Both the position numbers and the translations under genes were made by a program. The notes beneath the pieces were generated by a model that was not told where the DNA came from, ran no database searches, and was given only the letters and a program-made list of their open reading frames with translations. From Chitinophagaceae bacterium (lineage in GTDB: Bacteria > Bacteroidota > Bacteroidia > Chitinophagales > Chitinophagaceae): a stretch of 64,000 nt of DNA. Each line of letters opens with the position of its first letter. Position 1 is the first letter of the stretch. Below are positions 26,643 through 35,350 of this stretch, piece after piece. The DNA lies in NCBI GenBank assembly GCA_021151685.1, contig JAGKWS010000002.1, positions 1-64,000 on the forward strand, in the 5' to 3' direction.

Positions 26643-27485
26643 TTAATAGTTACAGTGAGACTTGTCGAGCGTGCTGCCACCGCTTACAGTAAGGCAGGTG
26701 GGGCAAGGATTAAAATTCTCCATGACACAGCACTTATCGTTATAGCCAAAATACATATGATGAACACCGTCCTGAGAGCCGGTAGCTATCAAATCTATCT
26801 TACCATCGCGCACGGCCAGTATAAACTGTGTGTACTGCATGCCGCCCTGTACATTAATTCCTGCCCGCAGGAAGCCTATCATGTCATTGGCATTGTACAG
26901 CCATCCATTGTTTTTTTTCTGATATTGTCCGTTTTGGTAAGCGGCAATCATTTGTTGGGCCCGTGCAGTGTCCAGTGCCTCTACCAAAAATGTATCTATG
27001 GTAGCTGTTTCAGCTTCCAGATGGTTGGGCACGTTGGCATTAGCACCCTGTGTCAAAACAAAGCAGGTATCGTTGCGGGTCATAAACTGATGTCTGCCAT
27101 CTTCGCCAACCGGTGCAATAAACAGATACATTTTTGTGCCTTGCTTATCTTGTCCCAGCATCAGGTTCATGATAGAACTATGTGTGCCTTCAAGATATGT
27201 AAGCAACTCTGCCGTATTGAAAGTGAAAGAGTATTGTTGTATAGTGCCGTTGGAATTGGTGAAATTATCAATACACTCTATAGCATCGGTTACCGGAAAA
27301 ATGTGCATTGTATCGTTAGGTACCGGAATGGGGCCGATACCACCTTTCACTTTTGCCGCAGGCATAGCCTGCATCATTTGCGCGTCTTGCGTTTCGGCCG
27401 ATTTCGTTTCTTTTGTTTCGCTTCCCCCGCACGAAAAGAGGAGGGCAGTAGCCAGTGTGCAAACTGTAAGCGTGATTTTTCTCAT
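26643..27485 (-). CDS. lipoprotein of unknown function heading the two-component operon
   Basis: A 280-residue protein with signal MRKITLTVCTLATALLFSC and a lipid-bearing Cys at 19, followed by GGSETKETKSAE. The mature part has repeated beta patterns and an unusual Cys-rich C-terminus (NDKCCVMENFNPCPTC and a terminal SHCNY). It is not recognised as a named family. It is first in a four-gene operon with the membrane protein, kinase and regulator, which makes a surface or periplasmic sensing role plausible. Confidence 0.7.
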   Translation of the reverse strand: MRKITLTVCTLATALLFSCGGSETKETKSAETQDAQMMQAMPAAKVKGGIGPIPVPNDTMHIFPVTDAIECIDNFTNSNGTIQQYSFTFNTAELLTYLEGTHSSIMNLMLGQDKQGTKMYLFIAPVGEDGRHQFMTRNDTCFVLTQGANANVPNHLEAETATIDTFLVEALDTARAQQMIAAYQNGQYQKKNNGWLYNANDMIGFLRAGINVQGGMQYTQFILAVRDGKIDLIATGSQDGVHHMYFGYNDKCCVMENFNPCPTCLTVSGGSTLDKSHCNY

Positions 27486-27600
27486 GTTTTTATATTTGTT
27501 TTAAGGAGTAAAATGCTGACTTGTAGTTTCATAGTGCTACCGGGTGGTGTAAAAATAATGCGCACTTCGAGTATTGTATACCGTATTTTTCCCGTATTTG

Positions 27601-27637
27601 TAAAATAACAGCAGCCCGGCTTGTGGCCGGGCTGCTG
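27601..27637 (-). terminator. terminator of rpoD
   Basis: cagcagcccggc (27609-27620) and gccgggctgctg (27626-27637) form a perfect 12-bp GC-rich stem with a 5-nt loop; the minus strand then reads TATTTTA. Confidence 0.85.
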
Positions 27638-27663
27638 CATAAACTACATATGTTTTGTATTAC

Positions 27664-28521
27664 TTATCCCAAATACACCTTCAGCGCATTGCTATAACGT
27701 GCTTTTTGCAAACGCTTGATGGCGCGCTCTTTTATCTGGCGAATGCGCTCCTTGGTCAGGTCGTACTTTTCGCCAATTTCTTCAATACTTGGGCCATTAT
27801 CGCCTTCCAGCCCAAAATAGGCAGCAAGAATCTCAGCTTCTCTTTGGCTCAGCGATTTCAGAATTCTCTTTATCTCGTTGCGCAATGAATCTTTCATTAC
27901 ATCGTTGTCGGTATCGCTGCTACCTTCCAGCAGGTCGCCCATGGCTACATCCTCGGCTTCGTGTACAGGCGCATCCAGCGATGTGTGCCTTGTGTTACTG
28001 GTAAAGATGTTGGTTACCTCCGTTTCGCTCATGTCCAGTATGTCGGCAAGCTCTTCGGTAGATGGTTCGCGTTCGTTTTCCTGCTCGAACGCAATAAATG
28101 CTTTATTGGCCTTGTTATAGGTGCCAATCTTGTTCTGAGGAAGACGCACCAGCCTACCCTGCTCTGCCAATGCCTGCAAAATAGATTGACGTATCCACCA
28201 TACGGCATACGAAATGAATTTGAAACCCTTGGTTTCATCAAAACGTTGTGCCGCCTTTATCAACCCAAGGTTACCTTCGTTTATCAGATCGCTCAATGAC
28301 AAACCCTGATGTTGATATTGTTTGGCAACAGATACCACAAAACGTAAATTCGATTTCACCAGTTTCTCCAACGCGCGTTGATCGCCCATGTGTATCTTCT
28401 GTGCCAGCGTGGTCTCCTCCTCGGGGGTAATCATGGAGATTTTGCTGATCTCTTGCAGATACTTCTCTACAGCCTGCGAATCACGGTTAGTAATCTGGGT
28501 GGCAATCTTTAACTGCCTCAT
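27664..28521 (-). CDS. rpoD: primary sigma factor RpoD/SigA (short Bacteroidota form)
   Basis: A 285-residue sigma-70 factor. Region 1.2 has DSQAVEKYLQEISKISMI, region 2 has LVKSNLRFVVSVAKQY, LSDLINEGNLGLIKAA, FKFISYAVWWIRQSI, region 3 has NKIGTYNKANKAF, and region 4.2 has YDLTKERIRQIKERAIKRL. Bacteroidota primary sigmas lack the long region 1.1 and have this size. They recognise TTTG / TAnnTTTG promoters, which are seen repeatedly in this window. The gene has its own terminator. Confidence 0.95.
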   Translation of the reverse strand: MRQLKIATQITNRDSQAVEKYLQEISKISMITPEEETTLAQKIHMGDQRALEKLVKSNLRFVVSVAKQYQHQGLSLSDLINEGNLGLIKAAQRFDETKGFKFISYAVWWIRQSILQALAEQGRLVRLPQNKIGTYNKANKAFIAFEQENEREPSTEELADILDMSETEVTNIFTSNTRHTSLDAPVHEAEDVAMGDLLEGSSDTDNDVMKDSLRNEIKRILKSLSQREAEILAAYFGLEGDNGPSIEEIGEKYDLTKERIRQIKERAIKRLQKARYSNALKVYLG

Positions 28522-28899
28522 AATTTGATAATTTTTTTTAGTACTACATTACACAATCTCAACTCACATCTTCGTCTTTGCTCCTCTTCCTCTTCTGCCA
28601 ACCTGCTATTCAGGCGCGTTTTTCAAACAAATTGTTTGAGTCTGCCAGGTTCCGATGTCTTTCCATTTTCGCACAAATTACGTTCCATCTTTCACTAATG
28701 GAATCATAAACAGTTACAATACATATCACACATCCTCAAAACACAACGCTGCATTGAGTTGTAGGTGGTATGGATAATTATTATAAGGCTATAAATTCCA
28801 CAATGTGATTGGAGGATATGACAATATTGTAGTGCAAAATTATACCAATATATCAAAAATGCTACCTTTGCGGCTCAATTCAAGTTAACTTTAACAAAC
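28522..28899. other. intergenic region between divergent rpoD and acyl-CoA dehydrogenase genes
   Basis: 378 bases without a convincing gene. The right end carries a -7 element for the dehydrogenase gene (28863-28870). No TAnnTTTG match was found for rpoD in the first ~200 bases upstream of its start, and no RNA structure stands out. Confidence 0.6.
28863..28870 (+). promoter_or_regulatory. -7 promoter element of the acyl-CoA dehydrogenase gene
   Basis: TACCTTTG fits TAnnTTTG and lies 29 nt before the start codon. No TTTG at the usual spacing. Confidence 0.55.
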
Positions 28900-30078
28900 A
28901 TGGAAAAAGACTTATATCAGCATCCGGACTATTACCTGATGGACGAGTTGCTGACAGAAGAGCAAAAACTCATCCGAGACACAGTAAGGGCATTTGTGAA
29001 GAAGGAGATTTCTCCGATTATTGAAGAGTACGCTCAGAAAGCCGAATTCCCCAAACAACTGATTAAAGGCCTTGGCGAACTGGGCTGTTTTGGCCCATTC
29101 CTGCCGCAAAAATATGGCGGCCCCGGTCTCGACTACATTACCTACGGCATCATGATGCAGGAACTGGAGCGTTGCGACTCCGGCATTCGGTCTACAGCAT
29201 CGGTACAGGGTTCGTTGGTAATGTTCCCCATCTACAAATTTGGTAGCGAGGAGCAAAAAATGAAATACCTGCCCAAGCTGGCTACCGGCGAACTGATGGG
29301 GTGCTTTGGCCTTACCGAGCCTAACCATGGCTCTAACCCGGCTGGCATGCTTACCAACTTCCGCGATGCAGGCGACCATGTTATCCTCAATGGTTCTAAA
29401 ATGTGGATATCTAACGCACCATTTGCCGACATAGCCGTGGTATGGGCCAAAAACGAGCAGGGCGAGATACAAGGCCTTGTAGTGGAACGTGGTATGGAAG
29501 GCTTCTCTACCCCCGAAACACATGGCAAATGGTCTTTGCGTGCATCGGCCACCGGCGAGCTGGTTTTTGATAATGTGAAGGTGCCTAAAGAAAATATCTT
29601 CCCCAACATCAAGGGGCTGCGCGGGCCGCTTACCTGCTTGTCGAGCGCACGCTACGGTATAGCATGGGGCGCATTGGGTTGCGCTATGGATTGCTACGAC
29701 ACTGCATTGCGCTATGCCAAACAGCGCGAGCAGTTCGGCCGTCCTATTGCCGGCTTCCAGCTCACGCAAAAGAAACTGGCCGAAATGATTACAGAAATCA
29801 CCAAGAGTCAATTGCTGAACTGGCGTCTGGGTGTGCTACGCAACGAAGACCGCGCAACACCGGCACAAATATCTATGGCAAAGCGCAATAGTTGCGATAT
29901 AGCACTGAAAGTATCGCGCGAGGCACGCCAAATATTGGGCGGTATGGGCATTACAGGCGAGTTCAGCATCATGCGCCACATGATGAATCTGGAATCGGTA
30001 GTGACCTATGAAGGTACACACGACATTCACCTGCTGATAACGGGTATGGATGTTACCGGCATCAACGCTTTCAGCTAA
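28900..30078 (+). CDS. gcdH: glutaryl-CoA dehydrogenase-like acyl-CoA dehydrogenase
   Basis: A 392-residue flavoenzyme close to the usual GCDH length (~390-395). It has GPFLPQKYGGPGLDYI, the FAD-binding CFGLTEPNHGSNPAGM, GSKMWISNAPFADIAVVWA, KQREQFGRPIAGFQLTQKKL, ILGGMGITGEFSIMRH and the catalytic Glu in VVTYEGTHDIHLLI. This pattern, especially TYEGTHDIH, is characteristic of glutaryl-CoA dehydrogenases, which oxidise and decarboxylate glutaryl-CoA to crotonyl-CoA in lysine and tryptophan catabolism. It is monocistronic, between its own -7 box and terminator. Confidence 0.9.
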   Translation: MEKDLYQHPDYYLMDELLTEEQKLIRDTVRAFVKKEISPIIEEYAQKAEFPKQLIKGLGELGCFGPFLPQKYGGPGLDYITYGIMMQELERCDSGIRSTASVQGSLVMFPIYKFGSEEQKMKYLPKLATGELMGCFGLTEPNHGSNPAGMLTNFRDAGDHVILNGSKMWISNAPFADIAVVWAKNEQGEIQGLVVERGMEGFSTPETHGKWSLRASATGELVFDNVKVPKENIFPNIKGLRGPLTCLSSARYGIAWGALGCAMDCYDTALRYAKQREQFGRPIAGFQLTQKKLAEMITEITKSQLLNWRLGVLRNEDRATPAQISMAKRNSCDIALKVSREARQILGGMGITGEFSIMRHMMNLESVVTYEGTHDIHLLITGMDVTGINAFS

Positions 30079-30102
30079 TGGTGTAGCACCAACAATAATT
30101 AC

Positions 30103-30132
30103 AACGGGCTTCTTGCGAGGCCCGTTTTTTTA
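30103..30132 (+). terminator. terminator of the acyl-CoA dehydrogenase gene
   Basis: aacgggc (30103-30109) pairs with gcccgtt (30120-30126), followed by a T-rich run. Confidence 0.85.
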
Positions 30133-30184
30133 TTACTGGGTGCAAACACATACACTTCATGGGCTTTACGCGCTGTTGCCACCT

Positions 30185-30192
30185 TATCTTTG
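30185..30192 (+). promoter_or_regulatory. -7 promoter element of the HAD phosphatase gene
   Basis: TATCTTTG, 24 nt before the ATG at 30217. It overlaps the TTG at 30190 that would begin a longer frame, so it supports the shorter start. Confidence 0.5.
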
Positions 30193-30216
30193 CGCCACTT
30201 TTATAGATTAACGATA

Positions 30217-30864
30217 ATGATAAATGCAGTAATATTTGATATGGATGGGCTTTTGCTGGATACCGAACCTCTATGGGGCCAAAGTATGCTACGCATAGCC
30301 CATAAACACAACATACCCATCACCCGCGAGCGGTTTAAGGAAACAACCGGTCTGCGCATATACGAGGTTACAGACCACTGGGCAACTCACTACCCATGGC
30401 AGGGGAAAACACCCAACGAGGTGGCCGAAGAAATACTGGACGACATCATAGCCCTGTCTAAAAACCATGCGTCAGTTTTTCGGGGTGTTATCAAAACGCT
30501 TACCATGCTTCGGCATAACGGGTATAAGGTTGGTTTGGCTACTTCATCTCCGCAACGCATGGTCAATGAATTGGTCAGTTATTTCGGGCTCACCGAATAC
30601 TTCGATGTCATTACATCGGCCGATGTTGTGGAATTGGGCAAGCCCCACCCCGCTGTTTTTCTGCACTGCGCAGCCTCATTGGGGGTTAAGCCAACCCAAT
30701 GTTTAGTGCTGGAAGATTCGGTAAATGGCACCATAGCTGGCAAAGCTGCCCGCATGAAGGTGATAGCCGTACCAGACCCTGCTCATTACAACGATCCTCG
30801 TTTTTCCATAGCAGATGGTATGTTGCACAGTCTGGAAGACTTTACAACCACCTTGTTACAATAG
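30217..30864 (+). CDS. HAD-superfamily phosphatase (hexitol phosphatase / beta-phosphoglucomutase-like)
   Basis: A 215-residue HAD subfamily IA enzyme. Motif I is VIFDMDGLLLDTEPLW with nucleophile Asp8 and acid Asp10. Motif II is the Ser in LATSSPQRMV, motif III the Lys in LGKPHPAVF, motif IV the acidic LVLEDSVNG. The cap insert follows motif I, as in beta-phosphoglucomutases and HxpB/YniC-type sugar phosphatases. It hydrolyses small phosphorylated metabolites; the exact substrate is not readable. It is alone between a -7 box and a strong bidirectional terminator. Confidence 0.88.
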   Translation: MINAVIFDMDGLLLDTEPLWGQSMLRIAHKHNIPITRERFKETTGLRIYEVTDHWATHYPWQGKTPNEVAEEILDDIIALSKNHASVFRGVIKTLTMLRHNGYKVGLATSSPQRMVNELVSYFGLTEYFDVITSADVVELGKPHPAVFLHCAASLGVKPTQCLVLEDSVNGTIAGKAARMKVIAVPDPAHYNDPRFSIADGMLHSLEDFTTTLLQ

Positions 30865-30884
30865 GTAAGGAGAGGAGGAACAAA

Positions 30885-30920
30885 AAAACAGACGATTCTA
30901 TTTGTAGAATCGTCTGTTTT
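30885..30920. terminator. bidirectional terminator with a perfect 16-bp stem
   Basis: aaaacagacgattcta (30885-30900) and tagaatcgtctgtttt (30905-30920) are exact complements around a 4-nt loop. A/T runs on both sides let it serve both convergent neighbours. Confidence 0.9.
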
Positions 30921-30938
30921 TCATTGTATTACTATGCA

Positions 30939-31319
30939 CTATCTAAAGCGTTTGAAGTATATTATCAGAAAGAAGCTGAACAAAATATCTACCAGAAAAA
31001 GATTGCTGGAAACCACATCTTTCCAGTATAGGTCTTTGATAGCTATATGCGATACCGAATTGATAATGGTGAGCAGAAGGTAGGTATACATTCCCCATTT
31101 TCTGAGACAGCATGCCCCCAGCCAGCAAACTGTGTACAACAGTAGCCACAAAGGTTGCAACCAATACCAAGCTGCACCAGCACCAAGCTGCACCGCTGTA
31201 ACCAGCGTATACACCAATGCTACCACATGTGCCATTGCTACCAACGGCATCACCACCGGTGGTTTGCTCACCCACTGTATGAGTGCATTTTGTGGCTTGG
31301 TTGTTACTGTTTTGTCCAT
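30939..31319 (-). CDS. small four-TM membrane protein
   Basis: 126 residues with a short hydrophilic N-terminus (MDKTVTTKPQNALIQW) and four membrane helices: VVMPLVAMAHVVALVYTLV, LWLLLYTVCWLGACC, MYTYLLLTIINSV and LFLVDILFSFFLIIYF. No family recognised. It lies 32 nt downstream of the cystathionine beta-synthase gene and is probably on the same transcript. Confidence 0.65.
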   Translation of the reverse strand: MDKTVTTKPQNALIQWVSKPPVVMPLVAMAHVVALVYTLVTAVQLGAGAAWYWLQPLWLLLYTVCWLGACCLRKWGMYTYLLLTIINSVSHIAIKDLYWKDVVSSNLFLVDILFSFFLIIYFKRFR

Positions 31320-31351
31320 TTCAGGTATCCGGATGATTGATGTATGGTAGC

Positions 31352-32719
31352 TTATCCCTTACTAAATGCGTTCAAGATGTCGTACTTCGTTAGTATGTTG
31401 AATTGGCCACTTTCGTCTTTTACCAATACAGCTCCGTTGTCTTTGTTGATGTAAGATGTAAGCCGCTCTACGGGCATATCCATACGCACTACGGGCAGCA
31501 TAGGCTCCATTACACTGGTCAGCTCCATACCCTTCACATCGTTTTCTTCTATCAGCTTCCTGAACAGGTTGGCCTGAGATACACAGCCCACCATGTCCAA
31601 TCCGCTCACCACAGGCAGGTGTTCTATATCATATTTTTTCATCAGTGCCAGTGCGTCCGATACTTTTGAGTCCTGCGCTATGGTTACCAGACGGCGGCGG
31701 CCCAAACCATTTATCAGGTCGCGTACGGTACCCACTTCCAGCCAGCCACGGTCCAGCATCCATTCATCGTTATATACCTTGCCTATGTAGCGGCTACCAT
31801 GGTCGTGGAATATTAGTACTACCACATCGTCCTTTTTCAACTGGTCCTTCAGTTGGCGCAAACCTGCAACAACAGACCCTGCCGAGTATCCAACGAAAAT
31901 GCCCTCTTCTTTGGTAATGCGGCGAGCCATTACGGCACCATCTTTATCGGTTACCTTCTCAAAGTGGTCAATAGCGTTACGGTCATAGTTTTCAGGCAAA
32001 AAGTCTTCGCCAAAACCCTCTGATATATACGGGTGTACCTCGTTCATGTCCAGCTCGCCAGTATCGAACCATTTTTTCAGCAGGCTACCATAAGTATCTA
32101 TTGCCCATACCTTTATATTAGGGTTCTTCTCTTTCAGATACTTACCCGTACCCACTATAGTACCACCCGTGCCCGATGCTACTACAAGGTGAGTCACCTT
32201 GCCCTCGGTCTGTTCCCATATTTCGGGGCCGGTTTGCTCGTAATGTGCCAATCGGTTGGCAAGGTTGTCATATTGGTTTACATACCAGCTATTAGGTATT
32301 TCTGTTTGCAGGCGGCGGGCTACCTGGTAGTAGCTGCGTGGGTCTTCAGGCTCCACATTCGTAGGGCATACTATCACCTCGGCACCATGCGCCTTTAGTA
32401 TATCTACCTTCTCCTTACTCTGCTTGTCGGTAGTAGCAAAGATGCATTTATACCCCTTTACTATAGCCGCCAGCGCCAGCCCCATACCGGTATTGCCGCT
32501 GGTACCTTCTATAATGGTGCCACCCGGCTTTATTTTGCCCTCTTTTTCGGCCACTTCCAGCATTTTCAGTGCCATACGGTCTTTTATGCTGTTACCGGGG
32601 TTAAAGCTCTCTACCTTGGCATAAACCTTGCAAGGCAGGTCTGCTACTACACGGTGCAGGCGCACAAGTGGTGTATGGCCTATTGTCTGCAGAATGTTGT
32701 CATAAACTTTTGCTGGCAT
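31352..32719 (-). CDS. cystathionine beta-synthase with tandem CBS domains
   Basis: A 455-residue PLP enzyme. The catalytic part (~1-320) has IGHTPLVRL, the Schiff-base Lys in NPGNSIKDRMAL, the EGTSGNTGMGLALAA loop and the phosphate-binding SGTGGTIVGTGKYL. Two CBS domains follow (~330-455; SDALALMKKYDIEHLPVV, then ERLTSYINKDNGAVLV). It condenses serine with homocysteine to cystathionine, the reverse trans-sulfuration entry. CBS domains bind adenosyl ligands such as SAM in some relatives; whether they do here is not known. No heme-binding N-terminal extension is present. The start is set at MPAKVYDNIL; an ATG nine codons upstream would overlap the -7 box. Confidence 0.92.
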   Translation of the reverse strand: MPAKVYDNILQTIGHTPLVRLHRVVADLPCKVYAKVESFNPGNSIKDRMALKMLEVAEKEGKIKPGGTIIEGTSGNTGMGLALAAIVKGYKCIFATTDKQSKEKVDILKAHGAEVIVCPTNVEPEDPRSYYQVARRLQTEIPNSWYVNQYDNLANRLAHYEQTGPEIWEQTEGKVTHLVVASGTGGTIVGTGKYLKEKNPNIKVWAIDTYGSLLKKWFDTGELDMNEVHPYISEGFGEDFLPENYDRNAIDHFEKVTDKDGAVMARRITKEEGIFVGYSAGSVVAGLRQLKDQLKKDDVVVLIFHDHGSRYIGKVYNDEWMLDRGWLEVGTVRDLINGLGRRRLVTIAQDSKVSDALALMKKYDIEHLPVVSGLDMVGCVSQANLFRKLIEENDVKGMELTSVMEPMLPVVRMDMPVERLTSYINKDNGAVLVKDESGQFNILTKYDILNAFSKG

Positions 32720-32743
32720 AAGTGGTCTTTTTATTATTTGCCG

Positions 32744-32751
32744 CAAAGGTA
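32744..32751 (-). promoter_or_regulatory. -7 promoter element of the cystathionine beta-synthase gene
   Basis: Minus-strand TACCTTTG fits TAnnTTTG, 24 nt before the ATG at 32719. No -33 TTTG at 19-21 nt. Confidence 0.55.
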
Positions 32752-32828
32752 AGAAAATGTAGCAAGGGTTGGCCGTGTGTATGTTACATTTGGCACGTAT
32801 ACGTTACCTTTTTTATGCATTTTTGCAC

Positions 32829-32836
32829 TACTTTTG
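32829..32836 (+). promoter_or_regulatory. -7 promoter element of the MoxR-vWA-beta-propeller operon
   Basis: TACTTTTG fits TAnnTTTG and lies 18 nt before the ATG at 32855. It supports that start and suggests one promoter for all five genes. Confidence 0.5.
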
Positions 32837-32854
32837 GCATTACACAACACCCCA

Positions 32855-33523
32855 ATGCCCACATCTCCCCACCCATTTTCCGATACCATCATTCACCTTC
32901 GCCAAACAGGCGAGATGGTATTGATGACCAATGCGGTACCTATAAGCCCGGCCGATGAACAGCGTCTTGTAGCGTTGTTGGAAACCGAATATGAACAGGA
33001 GTGTGTACATTGGCCACATACGCCACCTGCATGGCGCGCCGATGCGGCTGTATGGGCCGCAAAAATATTATTTCATACTGCGCAACTGGTTTTGTACCGT
33101 AAACAAACCATTGATGAGGTACGGCATTTGTTTGCCAACTATACTGGCCATATTACACCGGGGGCCATTCTTTCTGCCGATTTGTGTCTACGCTTCCTGC
33201 CACATTGCATTGTACCACTCACCGGGCTCAACGATGCCGATGAGTTGATTGGAATACTACAGACGCTGTTGGCCGATTGGCATTATTCGGCAATAGGTGA
33301 TACCAACATCCCCACCCCATCCAATTTTGCGGTCATACAGGCCGATGCCTGTCTGTCGCAACTGTATACCGATAGGGTGATAGCGCGCAAACACCGCACT
33401 TTTGCATTACACCCACAGCTACAGCCGTTAGTGGTGGCGGCATTGGGGCAGCACATGGCCACATTCTGGCCCGATTTTTGTCTTGAAACAACAACCAATG
33501 AGCAATTTTCAATCACTCAATAA
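32855..33523 (+). CDS. first accessory protein of a MoxR-vWA-beta-propeller ternary system
   Basis: A 222-residue soluble protein without signal peptide or membrane segment. The sequence is mostly helical and aromatic-rich: EMVLMTNAVPISPADEQRLV, then PAWRADAAVWAAKILFHTAQLV, LRFLPHCIVPLTGL, and LHPQLQPLVVAALGQHMATFWP. This fits one of the helical bpX-series partner domains named in comparative-genomic surveys of MoxR-vWA-beta-propeller systems; I cannot assign the exact bpX number. The stop codon lies 26 nt inside the MoxR gene, a strong sign of coupling. The start is set by the -7 box at 32829; a longer frame from 32777 would begin upstream of it. Confidence 0.65.
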   Translation: MPTSPHPFSDTIIHLRQTGEMVLMTNAVPISPADEQRLVALLETEYEQECVHWPHTPPAWRADAAVWAAKILFHTAQLVLYRKQTIDEVRHLFANYTGHITPGAILSADLCLRFLPHCIVPLTGLNDADELIGILQTLLADWHYSAIGDTNIPTPSNFAVIQADACLSQLYTDRVIARKHRTFALHPQLQPLVVAALGQHMATFWPDFCLETTTNEQFSITQ

Positions 33524-34628
33524 CGTATTACAACACCTCAAACAAACCTTTGTAGGTAAGGACGAAATAGTAGACTTGCTGGGCATATGTCTTGTAGCGG
33601 GCGAAAATGCTTTTCTGCTGGGGCCACCCGGCACAGCCAAGAGTGCCATAGTGCGCATGATGGCATCTTGCATCAAAGACGGCAACACATTCGAGTATTT
33701 ACTCACTCGTTTTACAGAGCCCAACGAAATTTTTGGCCCGTTCGATATACGTCGGCTGAAAGAAGGCGAGTTGGTAACCAATACAGCAGGTATGATGCCC
33801 GAAGCTTCATTAGTGTTTCTGGACGAACTGTTTAATGCCAACAGTGCTATACTCAATAGTTTACTCACTGCACTGAATGAGCGCATCTTTCGCCGTGGGC
33901 GCGAAACCCGCAAGCTGCCTGCGCTGATGTTTGTAGGTGCCAGTAATGCCCTACCTGCCGATGAGACACTGAATGCGCTGCTGGACCGTTTTCTGGTGCG
34001 TATAGAATGTGGCTATGTAGATACCGACCGGCTGGAAGAAGTGCTGGAAGCGGGCTGGCAATTGGCCGCAACATCGCCGCAACATCGCCCCATGATAACG
34101 CCCGCTGAAATAGGCGCATTGCAACAAATGGCCCGGCAGGTAGATGTTGGTGCCATTCGCCGCCAATATGTAGGGCTCATACATACACTACGCAATACTG
34201 GTATCAGCGTGTCAGACAGGCGTGCTGTGCGTATCCAGAACCTTATTGCCGCCAGTGCGGTGCTAAGTGGGCGCACAACCGCCATACCAGCCGACTTGTG
34301 GGTACTGCGCTATGTATGGGACACCCGCGAGCAGGCCGATGTGCTGTCTGGTATTGTAGACAATGTTATTCGTGATGAAGATAAGACCCAAGCCCACCCA
34401 CGGGCATTTAATGCTACTACCCCAGACCCGGAGACCATACTGGCAGAGGTACGCGAGCTAAGCAACCAGTGGAATAGAGGCAACCTGACACCCGCAGCAC
34501 AAAGTATACTGCGCGACAAACTACGATACATACATAGCCGTACCGCATGGATAGGCAACACTACGCACAAAGAATTCATAGACAAAGAGATAGATGACTT
34601 GTGGGCACAAATCCTGAAAACCTCATGA
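33498..34628 (+). CDS. MoxR-type AAA+ ATPase of the ternary system
   Basis: A 376-residue ATPase. Walker A is GPPGTAKSAIVRMM, Walker B LVFLDELFNANSAILN, sensor 1 FVGASNALPAD, with an arginine-finger region in LNALLDRFLVRIECG. RFTEPNEIFGPFD is the MoxR-specific insertion motif. The C-terminal lid (~220-320) has SDRRAVRIQNLIAASAVL; a tail with RDKLRYIHSRTAW follows, as in RavA-type members. MoxR proteins work as chaperone-like ATPases with vWA partners; here the partner is encoded two genes downstream. The gene starts inside the previous one and its TGA overlaps the next ATG (ATGA). Confidence 0.92.
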   Translation: MSNFQSLNNVLQHLKQTFVGKDEIVDLLGICLVAGENAFLLGPPGTAKSAIVRMMASCIKDGNTFEYLLTRFTEPNEIFGPFDIRRLKEGELVTNTAGMMPEASLVFLDELFNANSAILNSLLTALNERIFRRGRETRKLPALMFVGASNALPADETLNALLDRFLVRIECGYVDTDRLEEVLEAGWQLAATSPQHRPMITPAEIGALQQMARQVDVGAIRRQYVGLIHTLRNTGISVSDRRAVRIQNLIAASAVLSGRTTAIPADLWVLRYVWDTREQADVLSGIVDNVIRDEDKTQAHPRAFNATTPDPETILAEVRELSNQWNRGNLTPAAQSILRDKLRYIHSRTAWIGNTTHKEFIDKEIDDLWAQILKTS

Positions 34629-35350
34629 ATAGTTACTATGCGTCGGTAGGCAATGCCACAACCCATGTGTTGGGCACACTACGCCGCTATTCGCAATTAT
34701 CGGTAGCATGGAGTGGCACTACCCTATGGGTCTCAGGTCTCAACATTGTGCTTATGAATGACGTTACGGTAAAATCCATTCCGGGCTTGCAATGCTATGC
34801 TCAGTTGTCGGGTTTGCTATTTCCCATTGGCAGTCAGCTGCCGTATGGGCCGGTACCATCCTTGCCTTGGCAACCCATATGCGATGCCCTGCCTGTTTCG
34901 CTTCCTGCGTTCAATCATCATTTTTTTCATCTTACCGATACGGTACCAGTGGCACTGGTACCCTCGGTACAGGAACAAAGTGCCACCGCCATGTTGGTTT
35001 CCTGTGCGACATTGGTACAATACGTGCATACGGCACCGGCTATACGGCTATCGGCCTTGTTGTGGGTAGTTATCGATGCTGATGAGGCCCTGTTGATTGG
35101 CAGCCCGCTGCTGCCTTTGCCAGCCAACATATTTTGGCGGCGAGGCCATGTGCTGCTGCCCGTTGGGGTCGATTATGAATTTCCTCATTTGTCAGCACAT
35201 ATCGAAAATGCGCTCAACCCCAAAGCCAGCGGATGGGTACTGCATCGGCCCGATGGCAGTTGGTTGATGGTGCCTTTCAGCTCATTGGTGCCATTATCCC
35301 GCGCTTCGGTGCGTGGCACATTATCCGCTCTGTACGCGACTACATTATGA
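34625..35350 (+). CDS. second accessory protein of the ternary system
   Basis: A 241-residue protein beginning MNSYYASVGNATTHV. It is beta-rich with many Trp and Pro. The segment LFPIGSQLPYGPVPSLPWQP followed by IFWRRGHVLLPVGVDYEFP recalls the paired strands of the bpX partner domains, and parts resemble the N-terminus of the last gene of the operon. Function unknown. It starts in ATGA overlap with the MoxR stop and ends in ATGA overlap with the vWA gene, so the proteins are likely made in fixed ratio. Confidence 0.65.
   Translation: MNSYYASVGNATTHVLGTLRRYSQLSVAWSGTTLWVSGLNIVLMNDVTVKSIPGLQCYAQLSGLLFPIGSQLPYGPVPSLPWQPICDALPVSLPAFNHHFFHLTDTVPVALVPSVQEQSATAMLVSCATLVQYVHTAPAIRLSALLWVVIDADEALLIGSPLLPLPANIFWRRGHVLLPVGVDYEFPHLSAHIENALNPKASGWVLHRPDGSWLMVPFSSLVPLSRASVRGTLSALYATTL

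Noticed and set aside
26655..27608. 317-codon plus-strand frame opposite the lipoprotein gene
   Set aside because: The minus-strand lipoprotein has a signal, a lipobox and operon context; the plus-strand frame is His/Cys-rich without motifs.
28912..29811. 299-codon minus-strand frame inside the acyl-CoA dehydrogenase gene
   Set aside because: Antisense shadow of a well-conserved enzyme, with no promoter and no domain.
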